Shown one piece after another: positions 7,809-16,928 of a stretch of 64,000 nucleotides of DNA. The stretch covers positions 105,897 through 169,896 of the forward strand of contig JANXBW010000007.1 of NCBI GenBank assembly GCA_025060325.1. The letters are read 5' to 3'. The notes under the pieces were generated by a model that did not search any database, had not been told where the DNA came from, and saw only the letters and a program-made list of their open reading frames with translations. The position numbers were made by a program, and so were the translations under genes. Source of the DNA: Thermoguttaceae bacterium. GTDB taxonomy: Bacteria; Planctomycetota; Planctomycetia; Pirellulales; Thermoguttaceae. Position 1 is the stretch's first letter. Every line of letters starts with the position of its first letter.

Positions 7809-9722
7809 CTAGTTTTCTTTGGGCACGGAGGGAGACGCGGTACTCGGCGGGTTGGACGGAGGCGGCCCGGAAGAAGCCCGTTGACTTGTGCGAAGCTCGG
7901 CTTCTAGCGCTCGGGCTTCGGCCACAATCTGGGCCGCCCACCGTTTGCCCTCATATAAAGTGAGGATTGCTTGACAAAGTGCAAGGGCGCGTTCCGGTTC
8001 GGTCTCCTGTAACGCCCGTGCCTGCCGGAGCCGGCTTTCCAAAGCCTGAAGCAAATCCCCCTGGGCCTTATCCAGTTCTTCCCGCAGCCGAGCAAGACGC
8101 CGGCGGGCTAACTCGACGCATTGATGAGCTGGCCCAGTGGGATCATTTGCCGATCCCTCACTGGGACTGTAAAGAGCGATGAGCGCCTCCAACTTCTCAG
8201 CTGCGAGGTCCGGGTCAATTCGCAGCAGGCCGATGGCCTCAAGGTACGCCCGCTCTACCGGGGCCAATTTCCCCAGCTCCATCTGCCCACGCAATCCCCG
8301 CTCGAACTGCCGTTCTAGGCGATAGAGCTCAATTTCGTTGCGAAATTCCTGAAGCTTCCCCACTCGTGGATCGTCGGGGAATCGCAGGAGAAATTGTGCG
8401 ATGTCATCTTCCACGACCAAAAGGGCGTCAACACCGCCGGCCTCCGCTTGCCTTATGACCCGGTTGTAAAGCTGGTCGGCCGTGGGGGGCTGCAAACTAT
8501 ACCATACAACTGTGCCTACGGAAACAAGAGCCAGGACTAGCACCCAAGTCTGAAGCGAGATCAACGGCCTTGAGGGCTCAGCAGCTACTTCCTCCGTCTT
8601 GCCCAACTCCTCTGGCGGGACGACTACAAATCGTCCAGTTTGCCGCGGGGAGGCAGCTTCTGCCTCGGCGGACAGCGATGGTTTTTCTTCCGCCTCCTTA
8701 TAGATGCGAAAGGCTGAGGTTTCCTTGGTTTCCGGCAATTCACTGGCCGAGCCGGCAGCCATGCTTGCCGGCAAGACGGCAACAGTAGGCAGCGGTTCCG
8801 TGGCAGGGGCGTCTTCCTCGGCGGGGGCGCGGTTGGTGAGGATAAAGCAGGAGCTGTCAAACGGTGTCACCTTGGTGGCCGCAGCTTCCCGGCTTTCCCT
8901 GTCAACAACAAGCCGGAGTAATTCTTCCAGCCGCCGTCCCAAGGCCACCGCGGTCCCAATTCGGCGTTCCGGATCGCGCTGTAGGAGTTGGCAGATAACC
9001 GCCTCCAACTCCCGGGGGACATCGCCGTTATAGAGCCGCAGCGGATCCGGCGGTTCCGTCCGCTTTTTTTCCAACAGTTCCAAAGCCGAACGGGCCCGAT
9101 AAGGTGGCCGGCCCGCCAGAAGCGCATAAAGTACTGCCCCTAAGCTATACAAGTCGCAGCGGTGGTCAACGCGTTTTCCCTCGGCCTGCTCGGGGGCCAT
9201 GTACTCGATCGTTCCCAGCACATTGCCTGCCGAGGTTAGGCCGGTGACCCCAAAAAGCCGGGCGATGCCAAAGTCCGACAGTTTCACCGTGCCCTCTGGG
9301 GTCCGCAGCAGATTGGCCGGCTTAATGTCCCGATGAATGATGCCGCGATCATGGGCATGGCGCAAAGCTCCGCACACTTGCAGCCCGATAAGGATCGTCT
9401 CCCGGGGTGTAAATCGCCGGCCTTGATGGAGCTCCTGTTCGAGGCTTGGGCCACGAACCAGCTCCATCGCATAAAACAGGGTGTCTCCCTCCTCTCCAAA
9501 GCCGATGAGCCGGACAATGTTGGGATGATTGAGTTTACGAAGAGCTTCGATTTCGGCTTCAAATCGTTGACGAAAACCTTCTTCGCGACTGACCGAGGCG
9601 GCAAGGACCTTGATGGCTGCCGGTTCACCAGTTCGGCTGTCTACTCCCTCGTAAACCCAACCCATTCCCCCCCGGCCGATGAGGCGGACAATTGTGTACG
9701 GTCCGAGGCGTTCCGGATGCAT
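7809..9722 (-). CDS. Membrane-anchored Ser/Thr protein kinase (PknB/Stk family)
   Basis: 637 residues, ATG preceded by GGGAG at 8 nt. The N-terminal kinase domain (about 8-275) is complete: glycine loop GRGGMGWVYEG (16-26), AIKV with Lys38, catalytic HRDIKPAN (His130-Asp132), DFG at 150-152, GTIEYMAPEQ activation end and the CDLYSLG helix F motif, so an active kinase is expected. A linker of about 100 residues leads to one membrane span (about 388-410, WVLVLALVSVGTVVWY). The remainder is outside and reads as charged helical, possibly TPR-like, repeats (ARRRLARLREELDKA; LCQAILTLYEGKRW) with a Pro/Ser tail. There are no PASTA domains. phoU lies 54 bp upstream on the same strand, so cotranscription is likely. 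Substrates are not predictable. Confidence 0.92.
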   Translation of the reverse strand: MHPERLGPYTIVRLIGRGGMGWVYEGVDSRTGEPAAIKVLAASVSREEGFRQRFEAEIEALRKLNHPNIVRLIGFGEEGDTLFYAMELVRGPSLEQELHQGRRFTPRETILIGLQVCGALRHAHDRGIIHRDIKPANLLRTPEGTVKLSDFGIARLFGVTGLTSAGNVLGTIEYMAPEQAEGKRVDHRCDLYSLGAVLYALLAGRPPYRARSALELLEKKRTEPPDPLRLYNGDVPRELEAVICQLLQRDPERRIGTAVALGRRLEELLRLVVDRESREAAATKVTPFDSSCFILTNRAPAEEDAPATEPLPTVAVLPASMAAGSASELPETKETSAFRIYKEAEEKPSLSAEAEAASPRQTGRFVVVPPEELGKTEEVAAEPSRPLISLQTWVLVLALVSVGTVVWYSLQPPTADQLYNRVIRQAEAGGVDALLVVEDDIAQFLLRFPDDPRVGKLQEFRNEIELYRLERQFERGLRGQMELGKLAPVERAYLEAIGLLRIDPDLAAEKLEALIALYSPSEGSANDPTGPAHQCVELARRRLARLREELDKAQGDLLQALESRLRQARALQETEPERALALCQAILTLYEGKRWAAQIVAEARALEAELRTSQRASSGPPPSNPPSTASPSVPKEN

Positions 9723-9776
9723 AAAGATGGCTCCCCCGTGGCTGCCGCCCGCCAGGGAAAAGAGTTGTTTGCCCGC

Positions 9777-10445
9777 TTAGCCTTCACCATCGCCGGCCTG
9801 ATGCCGCACGATTTCCCCCTCCACCAAGTAGATGACATCCTCGGCCAAATTTGTCGCATGATCCGCAATCCGCTCCAGATTGCGTGAAGCGGCCATGATG
9901 GCAAGAGCCGGCCCCAGCAAGTTGATATCGCTTCGAATGACTTCTTCCGCCCAGCGGCGGACGGAGCGCTTCATCTCATCCACTTCGGCGTCGCGACGAA
10001 GGACACTTCGGGCAAGGCTGCTTTGTCCCTGCACCAACGCGTCCACACTATCGCGCAGCATCTGCTGAACCGCACCGCACATCTCGGCAAGAACGCCGGG
10101 CAGTTCTACCGGTGGCTTCTTGCAAAGGGTCTGCGTCTTGCGGGCTATGTTGACTGCCAGATCGCCAATGCGTTCCAGGTCGTTGTTCATTTTCAAAGCG
10201 CAGACTATAAACCGCAGATCGCGAGCCACCGGTTGATAAAGAGCGAGGATTTTGAGGCACTCTTCCTCCAGCTCGATTTCCGCATGGTCAATTTCTTTAT
10301 CATCACGAATGATCTGCTCGGCCAGGGCGGAGTCTCGCTCAACAAACGAGCGCACGGCTCGGTCCACCTGATCAAGCGCCCGGTTGCTCAACCTCAATAA
10401 GCTGTCTTTGACTTTGCCTAATTCCCGCTGAAAGTGGACCGTCAT
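9777..10445 (-). CDS. phoU: PhoU-type phosphate signalling protein
   Basis: 222 residues with ATG 10445 behind a GAGGGG site; a GTG at 10451 is the alternative. PhoU is a cytoplasmic dimeric bundle that dampens the Pst transporter/PhoR signalling complex. Two homologous three-helix units are visible, each with its metal-binding core: NDLERIGDLAVNIA (first) and NLERIADHATNLAED (second). Length matches the family (about 220-240). No pst or phoBR gene is adjacent; instead a Ser/Thr kinase follows 54 bp downstream. Confidence 0.93.
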   Translation of the reverse strand: MTVHFQRELGKVKDSLLRLSNRALDQVDRAVRSFVERDSALAEQIIRDDKEIDHAEIELEEECLKILALYQPVARDLRFIVCALKMNNDLERIGDLAVNIARKTQTLCKKPPVELPGVLAEMCGAVQQMLRDSVDALVQGQSSLARSVLRRDAEVDEMKRSVRRWAEEVIRSDINLLGPALAIMAASRNLERIADHATNLAEDVIYLVEGEIVRHQAGDGEG

Positions 10446-11540
10446 GCGCACCCCCTCGGCAAAACCTAGTGAGTTTTGTCAGCAGAACACAACCGAGACA
10501 CGCCTCCAGAAGGCTCGGGCTTCTACGAGAAGCTCCCCGCCCCCTTACAAGTTTTGTTCCTCTCCCCCTAGCAAAAGGTTCCTCCGGCCAAATTACTCCG
10601 CGTGCGCATATCCATGGTGGGCCCACGGCCAAACGGCCCGGACACAAAAACCTACCCAATCCCCGGAATGATACGCCACCGGGAAGCCGACCGCAGGAAG
10701 AGGCAACCGCGGTTTTCGCCGGCCGATACCTTCGATTATTATAGCCGCTATTAGGATTCGCAGGATTTCCTGGGTCCTGGTCAAAATTTCCCGGTCCCAA
10801 GCCCTCGACTTTTCTAAAACGTCTTTTGGCGGTCGCCCAGAAGTCTTAGGCGTGCTTTCTCCCCCCACCAAAAAGTCCTTCCAGCCAAGACCGGCCCCTT
10901 CTTGGGTAGGGGACTTGGAAGCCAGGTCTTTTTCTCATAGCGGCGCCGAGTCGTGGCCCCCCGATTGGAAACGTCGAGCTGTCCCTTACAAGCGATCCGG
11001 CTCTCGGGAGCGAATCGGATGATGGAGTACCTTGACGGTCGTTTGCCGTAAACCGGCTCCTGCCTCCTCCCGAAATTCTTCGGTGGCCATAGCCGGCCTA
11101 AACAGCTTGCGGTTGAAGCTCCGGCTAGCTTTCCCACCGGCTTGGAGCGGCCTTTGAATTCACATACAGCCTCCTGCGTGCAAGAAAGGCCAAGGCTTAC
11201 AAGCTCAGCCCACCTGATTCAAAAGGTTTATGGATTTATCCCGTTGAGTGCGACCAACCAAGCGCGGGTATGACCGGTTGACCCAGAAAGCCCCGGTGAT
11301 CAGAATGTTAGCCATCTATAGGCCAAAGCTTAACTTTCGCCCCGGCCCGAGGCCCTGTCTTTTGCCAGGCAGGATTTCCGCATGTTTCGCGATGGTGCTT
11401 GGCTTGACCCTCGGCCGCCCGAGCCGAATTGATATCTTCCGGTTATCGCGCGGATGAGGATGTGCTCATGGGCTAGGAGGGCAGCACCCGGGCCTGTGGC
11501 TACGGACGCGGAGAGCCATCCCTGATAAAGAGCCAAGAGA
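10446..11540. other. Long intergenic spacer, about 1.1 kb
   Basis: Short open frames on both strands are Arg/Pro/Ser-rich and lack ribosome sites or recognisable motifs. It contains the divergent promoter region of phoU (minus) and the small membrane protein (plus). No tRNA or repeat seen. Confidence 0.5.
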
Positions 11541-11867
11541 ATGCGAGCAGTCATTGCTGTCCTTCTTGCCCTTAGCCTCGTAACGGTGGTAGGTTTTGCC
11601 GTTTTCATGGCATCCGCGCAGGTGCTCGACACTCTCGGCGACCCAGCCGCCGCCACTGTGTGCCGATACCTTTCCCTCGCGTTGGCATTGGGTTGGGTTA
11701 TCGAGCAGATTCTGTTGCTATCGGCCCTTGCGGCGCAGGCTTTAGGGCTCAGTTGGCCGGGACGAGAACCGATGGCAGGAGAGAATACTTGGCCTGCGGA
11801 CGAGGCCGGGGCAATGCCGCCGGAAGAGGACGACGAGGAGTCATCGGCCCTTCCACCGCGGGGATAG
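11541..11867 (+). CDS. Small hypothetical membrane protein with acidic tail
   Basis: 108 residues, unrecognised. Two hydrophobic helices are visible (about 3-25, AVIAVLLALSLVTVVGFAVF, and about 42-68), followed by a hydrophilic, acidic C-terminus containing EEDDEESS. The first helix could be an uncleaved signal anchor. A weak AAGAGA lies before the ATG. The opposite-strand frame over the same bases is low-complexity Ser/Arg and less likely. The ROK kinase gene starts about 210 bp downstream on the same strand. No function can be assigned. Confidence 0.5.
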   Translation: MRAVIAVLLALSLVTVVGFAVFMASAQVLDTLGDPAAATVCRYLSLALALGWVIEQILLLSALAAQALGLSWPGREPMAGENTWPADEAGAMPPEEDDEESSALPPRG

Positions 11868-12080
11868 CCGGGATACACAAGAGGCTTCATCCGCCCTGTT
11901 TATTTAGGGGCAGAGAAGCCTGCCAATTAGCCTGTGTGCACAAACCAGTTTACCTATCACTCGCCCATTGGCAATAAAACAGGGGGGATAGCCGGGCGGG
12001 GATTTCGTCGCCGGCTGTTTACGTTCGGACAGGCAAGGTCGAACCACGAGCAATCTTGCAAGCACCGCAGGACAGGAGCG

Positions 12081-13130
12081 ATGAATACGTCAACAGGTGT
12101 ACAGTACATCGACCGCAGGGACGCTCAGGCACCCTTTTTCGTGGGCGTCGATCTCGGCGGAACGAATACTAAGATTGGAGTTGTCGATGATTTAGGGCGG
12201 CCGCTGGCTAGTATTAGTATCCCCACTCAGGCCGAAAAAGGCCCAGAAGACGCCGTGCGGCGGATGGGCGAGGCAGTGGCGGAAGTAGTTCGCAAGGCGG
12301 GCCTCCAGATGCAGGAGATCGCTCGGGTGGGGCTGGGTTCGCCCGGAACAATGGACATCCCCCGCGGGATGCTCTTAAAGCCTGTCAACTTAGTCGGCTG
12401 GGATAATTACCCCATCCGCGACCGCCTAAGCCACTATTGTGCCGGTTTGCCCGTTGCCTTTATCAACGACGCAGCAGCCGCCGCCTACGGGGAGTATTGG
12501 GTCGGAAGTGGCCGGGGCTTCCACAGCCTGGTGTTGCTCACCTTGGGCACTGGGATTGGCTGTGGAATAATCATTGGCGATCTATCGATCGACGGGGAAA
12601 ATAGCCACGGGGCTGAGTGTGGACATATTATTATCAACCCGGCCGATGATGCCCGGTGGTGTAACTGCGGCCAGCGCGGACACTTAGAGGCTTATGCAAG
12701 CGCCACCGCTGTGATCCGGAGAACTCGGGAAGCCCTAGAAGCGAATGTTCCTAGCTCGCTCCATGAGCGGCTGCGGCGGGGCGAGCAGCTTTCGCCCAAA
12801 ATGGTAGCCGAGGAGGCCGAAAAAGGCGACGCCTTGTCGCGACAGATTGTTTTCGAAACGGCCCACTACCTAGCCATCGGCATAGCCACCTTGATTCACA
12901 CCATCGACCCTAATGGCGTCCTCCTGGGCGGGGCGATGACTTTCGGCGGACATGGCTCGCCCTTGGGACGGGAATTCCTGGAGCGAATCCGCCAGGAAAC
13001 TCGGCGTCGCATCTTCCCAGTGTTAGCAGAGCGAACGATCATCGATTTTGCGGCCCTCGGCTCGGATGCCGGATTCATTGGGGCTGCCGGTGTGGCCCGG
13101 GTGGAACACAAGCGAGTGACAGGGGGCTGA
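12081..13130 (+). CDS. ROK-family sugar kinase, probable glucokinase
   Basis: 349 residues from ATG 12081 with AGGAG just upstream; the open frame from 11934 is a non-coding extension. ROK kinases phosphorylate glucose or related hexoses with ATP. The N-terminal phosphate motif is FVGVDLGGTNTKIGV and the substrate region includes VAFINDAAAAAYGEYW, with the catalytic Asp in FIND. ATP-binding LTLGTGIGCGIIIG follows. The structural zinc site reads ECGH (about 179-182) plus CNCGQRGHLE (about 194-203). The third cysteine of the usual C-x-CG-x-x-GC-x-E signature is His here. No transport or repressor gene is nearby and there is no N-terminal DNA-binding domain, so this is an enzyme and not a NagC-type repressor. 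Confidence 0.88.
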   Translation: MNTSTGVQYIDRRDAQAPFFVGVDLGGTNTKIGVVDDLGRPLASISIPTQAEKGPEDAVRRMGEAVAEVVRKAGLQMQEIARVGLGSPGTMDIPRGMLLKPVNLVGWDNYPIRDRLSHYCAGLPVAFINDAAAAAYGEYWVGSGRGFHSLVLLTLGTGIGCGIIIGDLSIDGENSHGAECGHIIINPADDARWCNCGQRGHLEAYASATAVIRRTREALEANVPSSLHERLRRGEQLSPKMVAEEAEKGDALSRQIVFETAHYLAIGIATLIHTIDPNGVLLGGAMTFGGHGSPLGREFLERIRQETRRRIFPVLAERTIIDFAALGSDAGFIGAAGVARVEHKRVTGG

Positions 13131-14111
13131 GGACAGGATGTGCCCCCGGCCACGGGGAGCCTTTGGCTGAGGAAATCGGATTTCGCTCGCTAAACCTCCG
13201 GAATAGTGCATCGGGGCTCGAGATGAGCCTTGTTTGAGACTTTCCCGACCGGCGGGGAGCTCCACTCAAATCCCGTGAGCTGCGCAGACGCCTTGTTTTA
13301 ACCTTACGCGCTATCGGCTCAATCGGGCACAGCCGATCGGCTAAACGGTGCAAAGTCGGTAGTTGACCCGCCGCAGATACATATGCGCGGTGCTCTCACA
13401 AAATATGGGCGACTGGCTGTTCGGCCCGACACGCTCAAAACGGAATCTCCTAACGGAGCTTCCAATCCTCTTAACCGGCTTCACTATACCAACAGTAGTT
13501 CAGCCAGCCCCGAGGAGAAATGCTCACAAAAGAGAGGTAAATCCGAGCCGAAGAATTAGGCTTCGATCCTGATTAGATCACTGATATTCTAATTATATTC
13601 GTCCAAGCGAAAGCCGCACCAATTTTCTCACCGAGTGCTGAGCCACGCGATGCACCAGGGGGATTGCTCTCCGCCTGGCCTCCGGCGTCCCGGCAAGCAG
13701 TTAGACTCGTGCTTGGCACTCTAAGGTGAGTAGACCCTCCTGCAGCGGGGAAAATTTGTGCTGGCACCTTCCGCAGTTCTGTGCGGGGTCGCGCAAACTC
13801 CGACAGACGTGGTTACTAGCGACCCAACTTTGGCGTTAAAATGTAGGAGGAGTAACTACAGAGCCTAGGGGAGAAGATCGGGAGGGAGGAGTGGGCCAAA
13901 TTCATCGGGGGCCAATCCCGGCAAGGACGAAAGGGTACGCCGGGAGAAGCCGGCGAAGTTTTAGCGGAGTGCGACCAAGCGCTAGCGATTGGGCCGGCCC
14001 GTCCTTAGCGGCCATCAAGAAGGCCATTTGGGAGTAGTCACGGGGCTTGGACCAAGGCCTTAGTTTGGGGCCCGGTCCAAACGTGTTGTCTAGATGCTTT
14101 GCAAGTTGAAC
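13131..14111. other. Long intergenic spacer, about 1 kb
   Basis: No credible gene on either strand. It includes an AT-rich patch around 13565-13605, unusual in this G+C-rich window, which could carry a promoter. It precedes tRNA-Ser. Confidence 0.5.
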
Positions 14112-14195
14112 GGAGGGTATCCGAATTGGTGAGGAGCCAGACTCGAAATCTGGTGCCGGCTCTGCCGGTTGCGGGTTCGAGTCCCGCACCCTCCG
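14112..14195 (+). tRNA. tRNA-Ser (anticodon CGA)
   Basis: An 84-nt cloverleaf. The 7-bp acceptor stem is GGAGGGT/ACCCTCC with discriminator G. The anticodon arm is CCAGA-CTCGAAA-TCTGG, giving CGA, which reads UCG. The long variable arm (about 14 nt, GCCGG/CCGGT) is the class II feature expected of serine tRNA. The T arm is GCGGG-TTCGAGT-CCCGC. The 3' CCA is not encoded. Confidence 0.95.
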
Positions 14196-14525
14196 CTTGG
14201 TAGTTCGCAACGTTGATAATTTCCTGTTGGAAGACCGGGTTCATCTTCCCTCTTTTTGCCTCGTCCTTTCTTTTGACCCTGCGGCTACTACGTACACCGA
14301 TCGCTCGCCAGCAGTCTCGCTTTCTTTGCGTGGGCTTTGGCCAACAAAACACCAAGCGGTTTGACGCAGGGTCGAAGTTACAGCACTTGGTCCTCGCGAT
14401 CGCCACGGTCGGCATCTCACCAGAAGAGTTGACACCGCCGGTTAGGCTACTTCGCGGCCCCAAAACTCCACAAGCCCACATACCTGATGAGCCGACCGCC
14501 ACATGCATTCTCCGGACGGGCGATC
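14196..14525. other. Intergenic spacer, 330 bp
   Basis: Between tRNA-Ser (plus) and the end of mqnC (minus). No gene recognised. No clear factor-independent terminator for either neighbour. Confidence 0.45.
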
Positions 14526-15626
14526 CTACGCGGGTGGGATGGCCTCGGGTGCGTCGATAAGTTGGTAGTAGACGTTTCGCCGCCGCGGAACGAACCCGGC
14601 ATCGCGAATGGCTTGGCGGATTTCGGCTTCCGTGGTGCGAAAGCGGACGCCGGTAGCAGCCACTACGTTCTCTTCGATCATCACACTGCCCAGGTCGTTT
14701 GCTCCGAAGTGCAGCGCCACCTGAGCTACCGCCAGACCTTGCGTAACCCAGCTTGCCTGAATGTTGACGAAGTTGTCAAGGAAAAGCCGGGCGATGGCCA
14801 AAGTCCGCAAGTATTCGGCTGTTCCCACCCGCGGCAGGTTCGCTAGGGCCGTATTGCCGGGTTGGAACGTCCACGGAATAAATGCAATAAACCCCCCAGT
14901 TTCATCCTGCAGGGCACGGATCTTTGCCAGGTGCTCAATCCGCTCCTGACGGGTCTCCACATGCCCGAACATCATCGTGGCCGAACTTCGCCCGCCAAGG
15001 TGGTGCCAGGTTTGCATGACCTCGAGCCAACCGGCCGCTGAGACTTTGTGAGGACTGACGGACTCGCGCACTCGGTCCACAAGGATTTCCGCCCCGCCGC
15101 CCGGAAGGGTTCCTAGTCCAGCAGCTCGCAACCGCTGAAGCACGTCGCGAACCGAGAGGCCGGAAATCTTGGACAAATGATGAATTTCCGGTGGGCTAAA
15201 ACCGTGGATATTAATCCCGGGAAACGTGCGCTTGATCTGCCGCAACAAATCCTCGTACCACTCAAGCGGCAAATCAGGGTGAAGACCGCCCTGCAAAAGG
15301 ATTTGGTCACCGCCCAAGGCGATTGTTTCTTCGATTTTTTGTCGCAGGGTGTCCCAATCGATCACAAAGGCGTCGGGCGAATTCGGCTTTCGCCAAAACG
15401 CACAAAAACGGCACCCGGACACACAGATGTTTGTGTAGTTGATGTTACGATCAACGTGATACGTGCGAAACGGGCTAGGGTGCAACTTTTGGGTTCGCGC
15501 TTTGGCGGCCTCACCCAAAAGCGGAAGGGGCGCCTCGTAAAGCGCAAGGGCCTCCTCGACGGAAAGGCGCTTTCCGTCGATTGCCCGGCAAAGTATTTTC
15601 CGAAAACGATCGCCGCTAGTTCCCAT
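14526..15626 (-). CDS. mqnC: Cyclic dehypoxanthinyl futalosine synthase (radical SAM)
   Basis: 366 residues, normal length. MqnC cyclises dehypoxanthine futalosine in the futalosine route to menaquinone, a cytoplasmic 4Fe-4S radical SAM reaction. The cluster motif CVSGCRFC (Cys68, Cys72, Cys75) is intact, with NINYTNIC before it. GGDQILLQGGLHPDLP and LPGGGAEIL are the typical SAM/substrate blocks, and the C-terminal HFGANDLGSVMIEENVV matches the MqnC/MqnE/CofH group. Within that group the YEDLLRQIK and NIHGFSPPE segments favour MqnC. mqnA lies 143 bp upstream on the same strand, which supports the pathway. The start has no strong Shine-Dalgarno site. Confidence 0.93.
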   Translation of the reverse strand: MGTSGDRFRKILCRAIDGKRLSVEEALALYEAPLPLLGEAAKARTQKLHPSPFRTYHVDRNINYTNICVSGCRFCAFWRKPNSPDAFVIDWDTLRQKIEETIALGGDQILLQGGLHPDLPLEWYEDLLRQIKRTFPGINIHGFSPPEIHHLSKISGLSVRDVLQRLRAAGLGTLPGGGAEILVDRVRESVSPHKVSAAGWLEVMQTWHHLGGRSSATMMFGHVETRQERIEHLAKIRALQDETGGFIAFIPWTFQPGNTALANLPRVGTAEYLRTLAIARLFLDNFVNIQASWVTQGLAVAQVALHFGANDLGSVMIEENVVAATGVRFRTTEAEIRQAIRDAGFVPRRRNVYYQLIDAPEAIPPA

Positions 15627-15769
15627 CGATAATTAACAAAGGCGGTATTCCAAACCAAATGAAAACCTGCTGCCGTCGGAGGAAAACTGGGTCAACAACA
15701 AGGCCAGGCACTCCCGCACCCAAAAGACATGACCTTTTTCATTAACGAACTTTCAACCCGCCCGATAGG

Positions 15770-16594
15770 CTAGGAGCTTGAGTACTCTAGGATACGGCGA
15801 CTGGTAACCAGCGTTCGGAAAAGCTCAAGTCCTCGCACTGTGTCGTCATCCAAGTAAAACCACAAATTGTCTCGAAGGTAATGCTTGCACTCAGATATTG
15901 ACCAGCCCACTTGGCCCGCATGACGCTGGCAAATCTCGTCGATGCGCTCAAGGCCGATATCACGAGCCAAAGCAAGCAGTCGATTCAGTTTTTCACACTT
16001 CACCTCCGGCCGGCCAAGCCATAAGGCAAAAACAAACGGCAAACCTGTCCAATTTGTCCACAATTGGCCCAAATCCCAAACAAAGGGCCAGCCGTCGCAT
16101 GCATACCCGATCGCCCGGTCGCCGATAAGGAGCACCGCGTCGGTCTCCACCCTTTGGGGCGGCGTTTCAAGCGGCAATGGAATAACAACGGGCGAGATAC
16201 CGAATCTCTCCTGGAGCAGGAGTCTTGTCAACGCTATGCTCGTGCGCGAAGAGATATCCGCAGCAAGGGTTCGTATTTCCGAAAGGTCTTTTCGGCCTAA
16301 AAGAACAACACTTCGCACCGGTCCGCGACAGGCGATGCAGGCATCAGACAGAGGACACCATTCCGGATGGCGGAACCACTCCACAACCGGCACAAGCCCG
16401 ACATCGATTTCGCCGGCAGCCAACTGATCGCTCAGCCGAGCGGGGGTGTCAAACCGGAGAACCGCTTCCGGCAGCACCTCCGGCAAAAACTCTACTAGCG
16501 GCCGGCTGTTTAGATAGCTGACAACTCCCAGGCGAAGCGGGCCATTCGCCTGACTGTGAGCACAGTCCTGAGCGAAATTCCTCGGCGTGTACAT
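15770..16594 (-). CDS. mqnA: Chorismate dehydratase (menaquinone synthesis)
   Basis: 274 residues with ATG 16594; a GTG at 16669 would add 25 residues before the conserved start of the fold. MqnA removes water from chorismate to give 3-enolpyruvyl-benzoate, the first committed futalosine-pathway step. The protein has a periplasmic-binding-protein-like fold without a signal peptide. Family blocks are LRLGVVSYLNSRPL at the start, AGEIDVGLVPVVEW, DISSRTSIALTRLLL, DAVLLIGDRAI and GLPFVFALWLGR. It precedes mqnC on the same strand and is probably cotranscribed with it. Confidence 0.92.
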   Translation of the reverse strand: MYTPRNFAQDCAHSQANGPLRLGVVSYLNSRPLVEFLPEVLPEAVLRFDTPARLSDQLAAGEIDVGLVPVVEWFRHPEWCPLSDACIACRGPVRSVVLLGRKDLSEIRTLAADISSRTSIALTRLLLQERFGISPVVIPLPLETPPQRVETDAVLLIGDRAIGYACDGWPFVWDLGQLWTNWTGLPFVFALWLGRPEVKCEKLNRLLALARDIGLERIDEICQRHAGQVGWSISECKHYLRDNLWFYLDDDTVRGLELFRTLVTSRRILEYSSS

Positions 16595-16928
16595 GTCAAC
16601 GACACAAATGGAAGGCGAGACCAATCTTGACTGGCAAACAGTGGTCGTTCCCGACGGCAACAGACCCACGGGGTAAGTGGCGAATTATATTCCGATCCAC
16701 CTCCGAGGTGTCACATCGACAGCTATGCCACTTTGTGGGGGAATGAAACGCTCGGGTAGTCCGAAACTAAGCGCCGGCAACAAGGCGGCCTGCCGGACCA
16801 GGCTTTAAGCTAGGCTTTTCCTAGGGAGGCGGGACCGGGTAGCGGGCCGACTTTTCCGCGTCCTTACGTTGGCCACCTGAAAGAGCCGACAACTCGGGAC
16901 TTTTTTGCCACCACGGAGCTGAGGCCGC
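16595..16928. other. Divergent promoter region, mqnA / AAA ATPase
   Basis: 334 bp between divergent starts. It must hold the promoters for both genes; no hexamer pair is clear enough to name. The only open frames here are extensions of the neighbours or shadows. Confidence 0.45.

Noticed and set aside
11330..11890. Minus-strand frame of 186 residues opposite the small membrane protein
   Set aside because: Ser/Arg/Ala low complexity without motifs. The plus-strand product has two good hydrophobic helices and an acidic tail, which is more protein-like.
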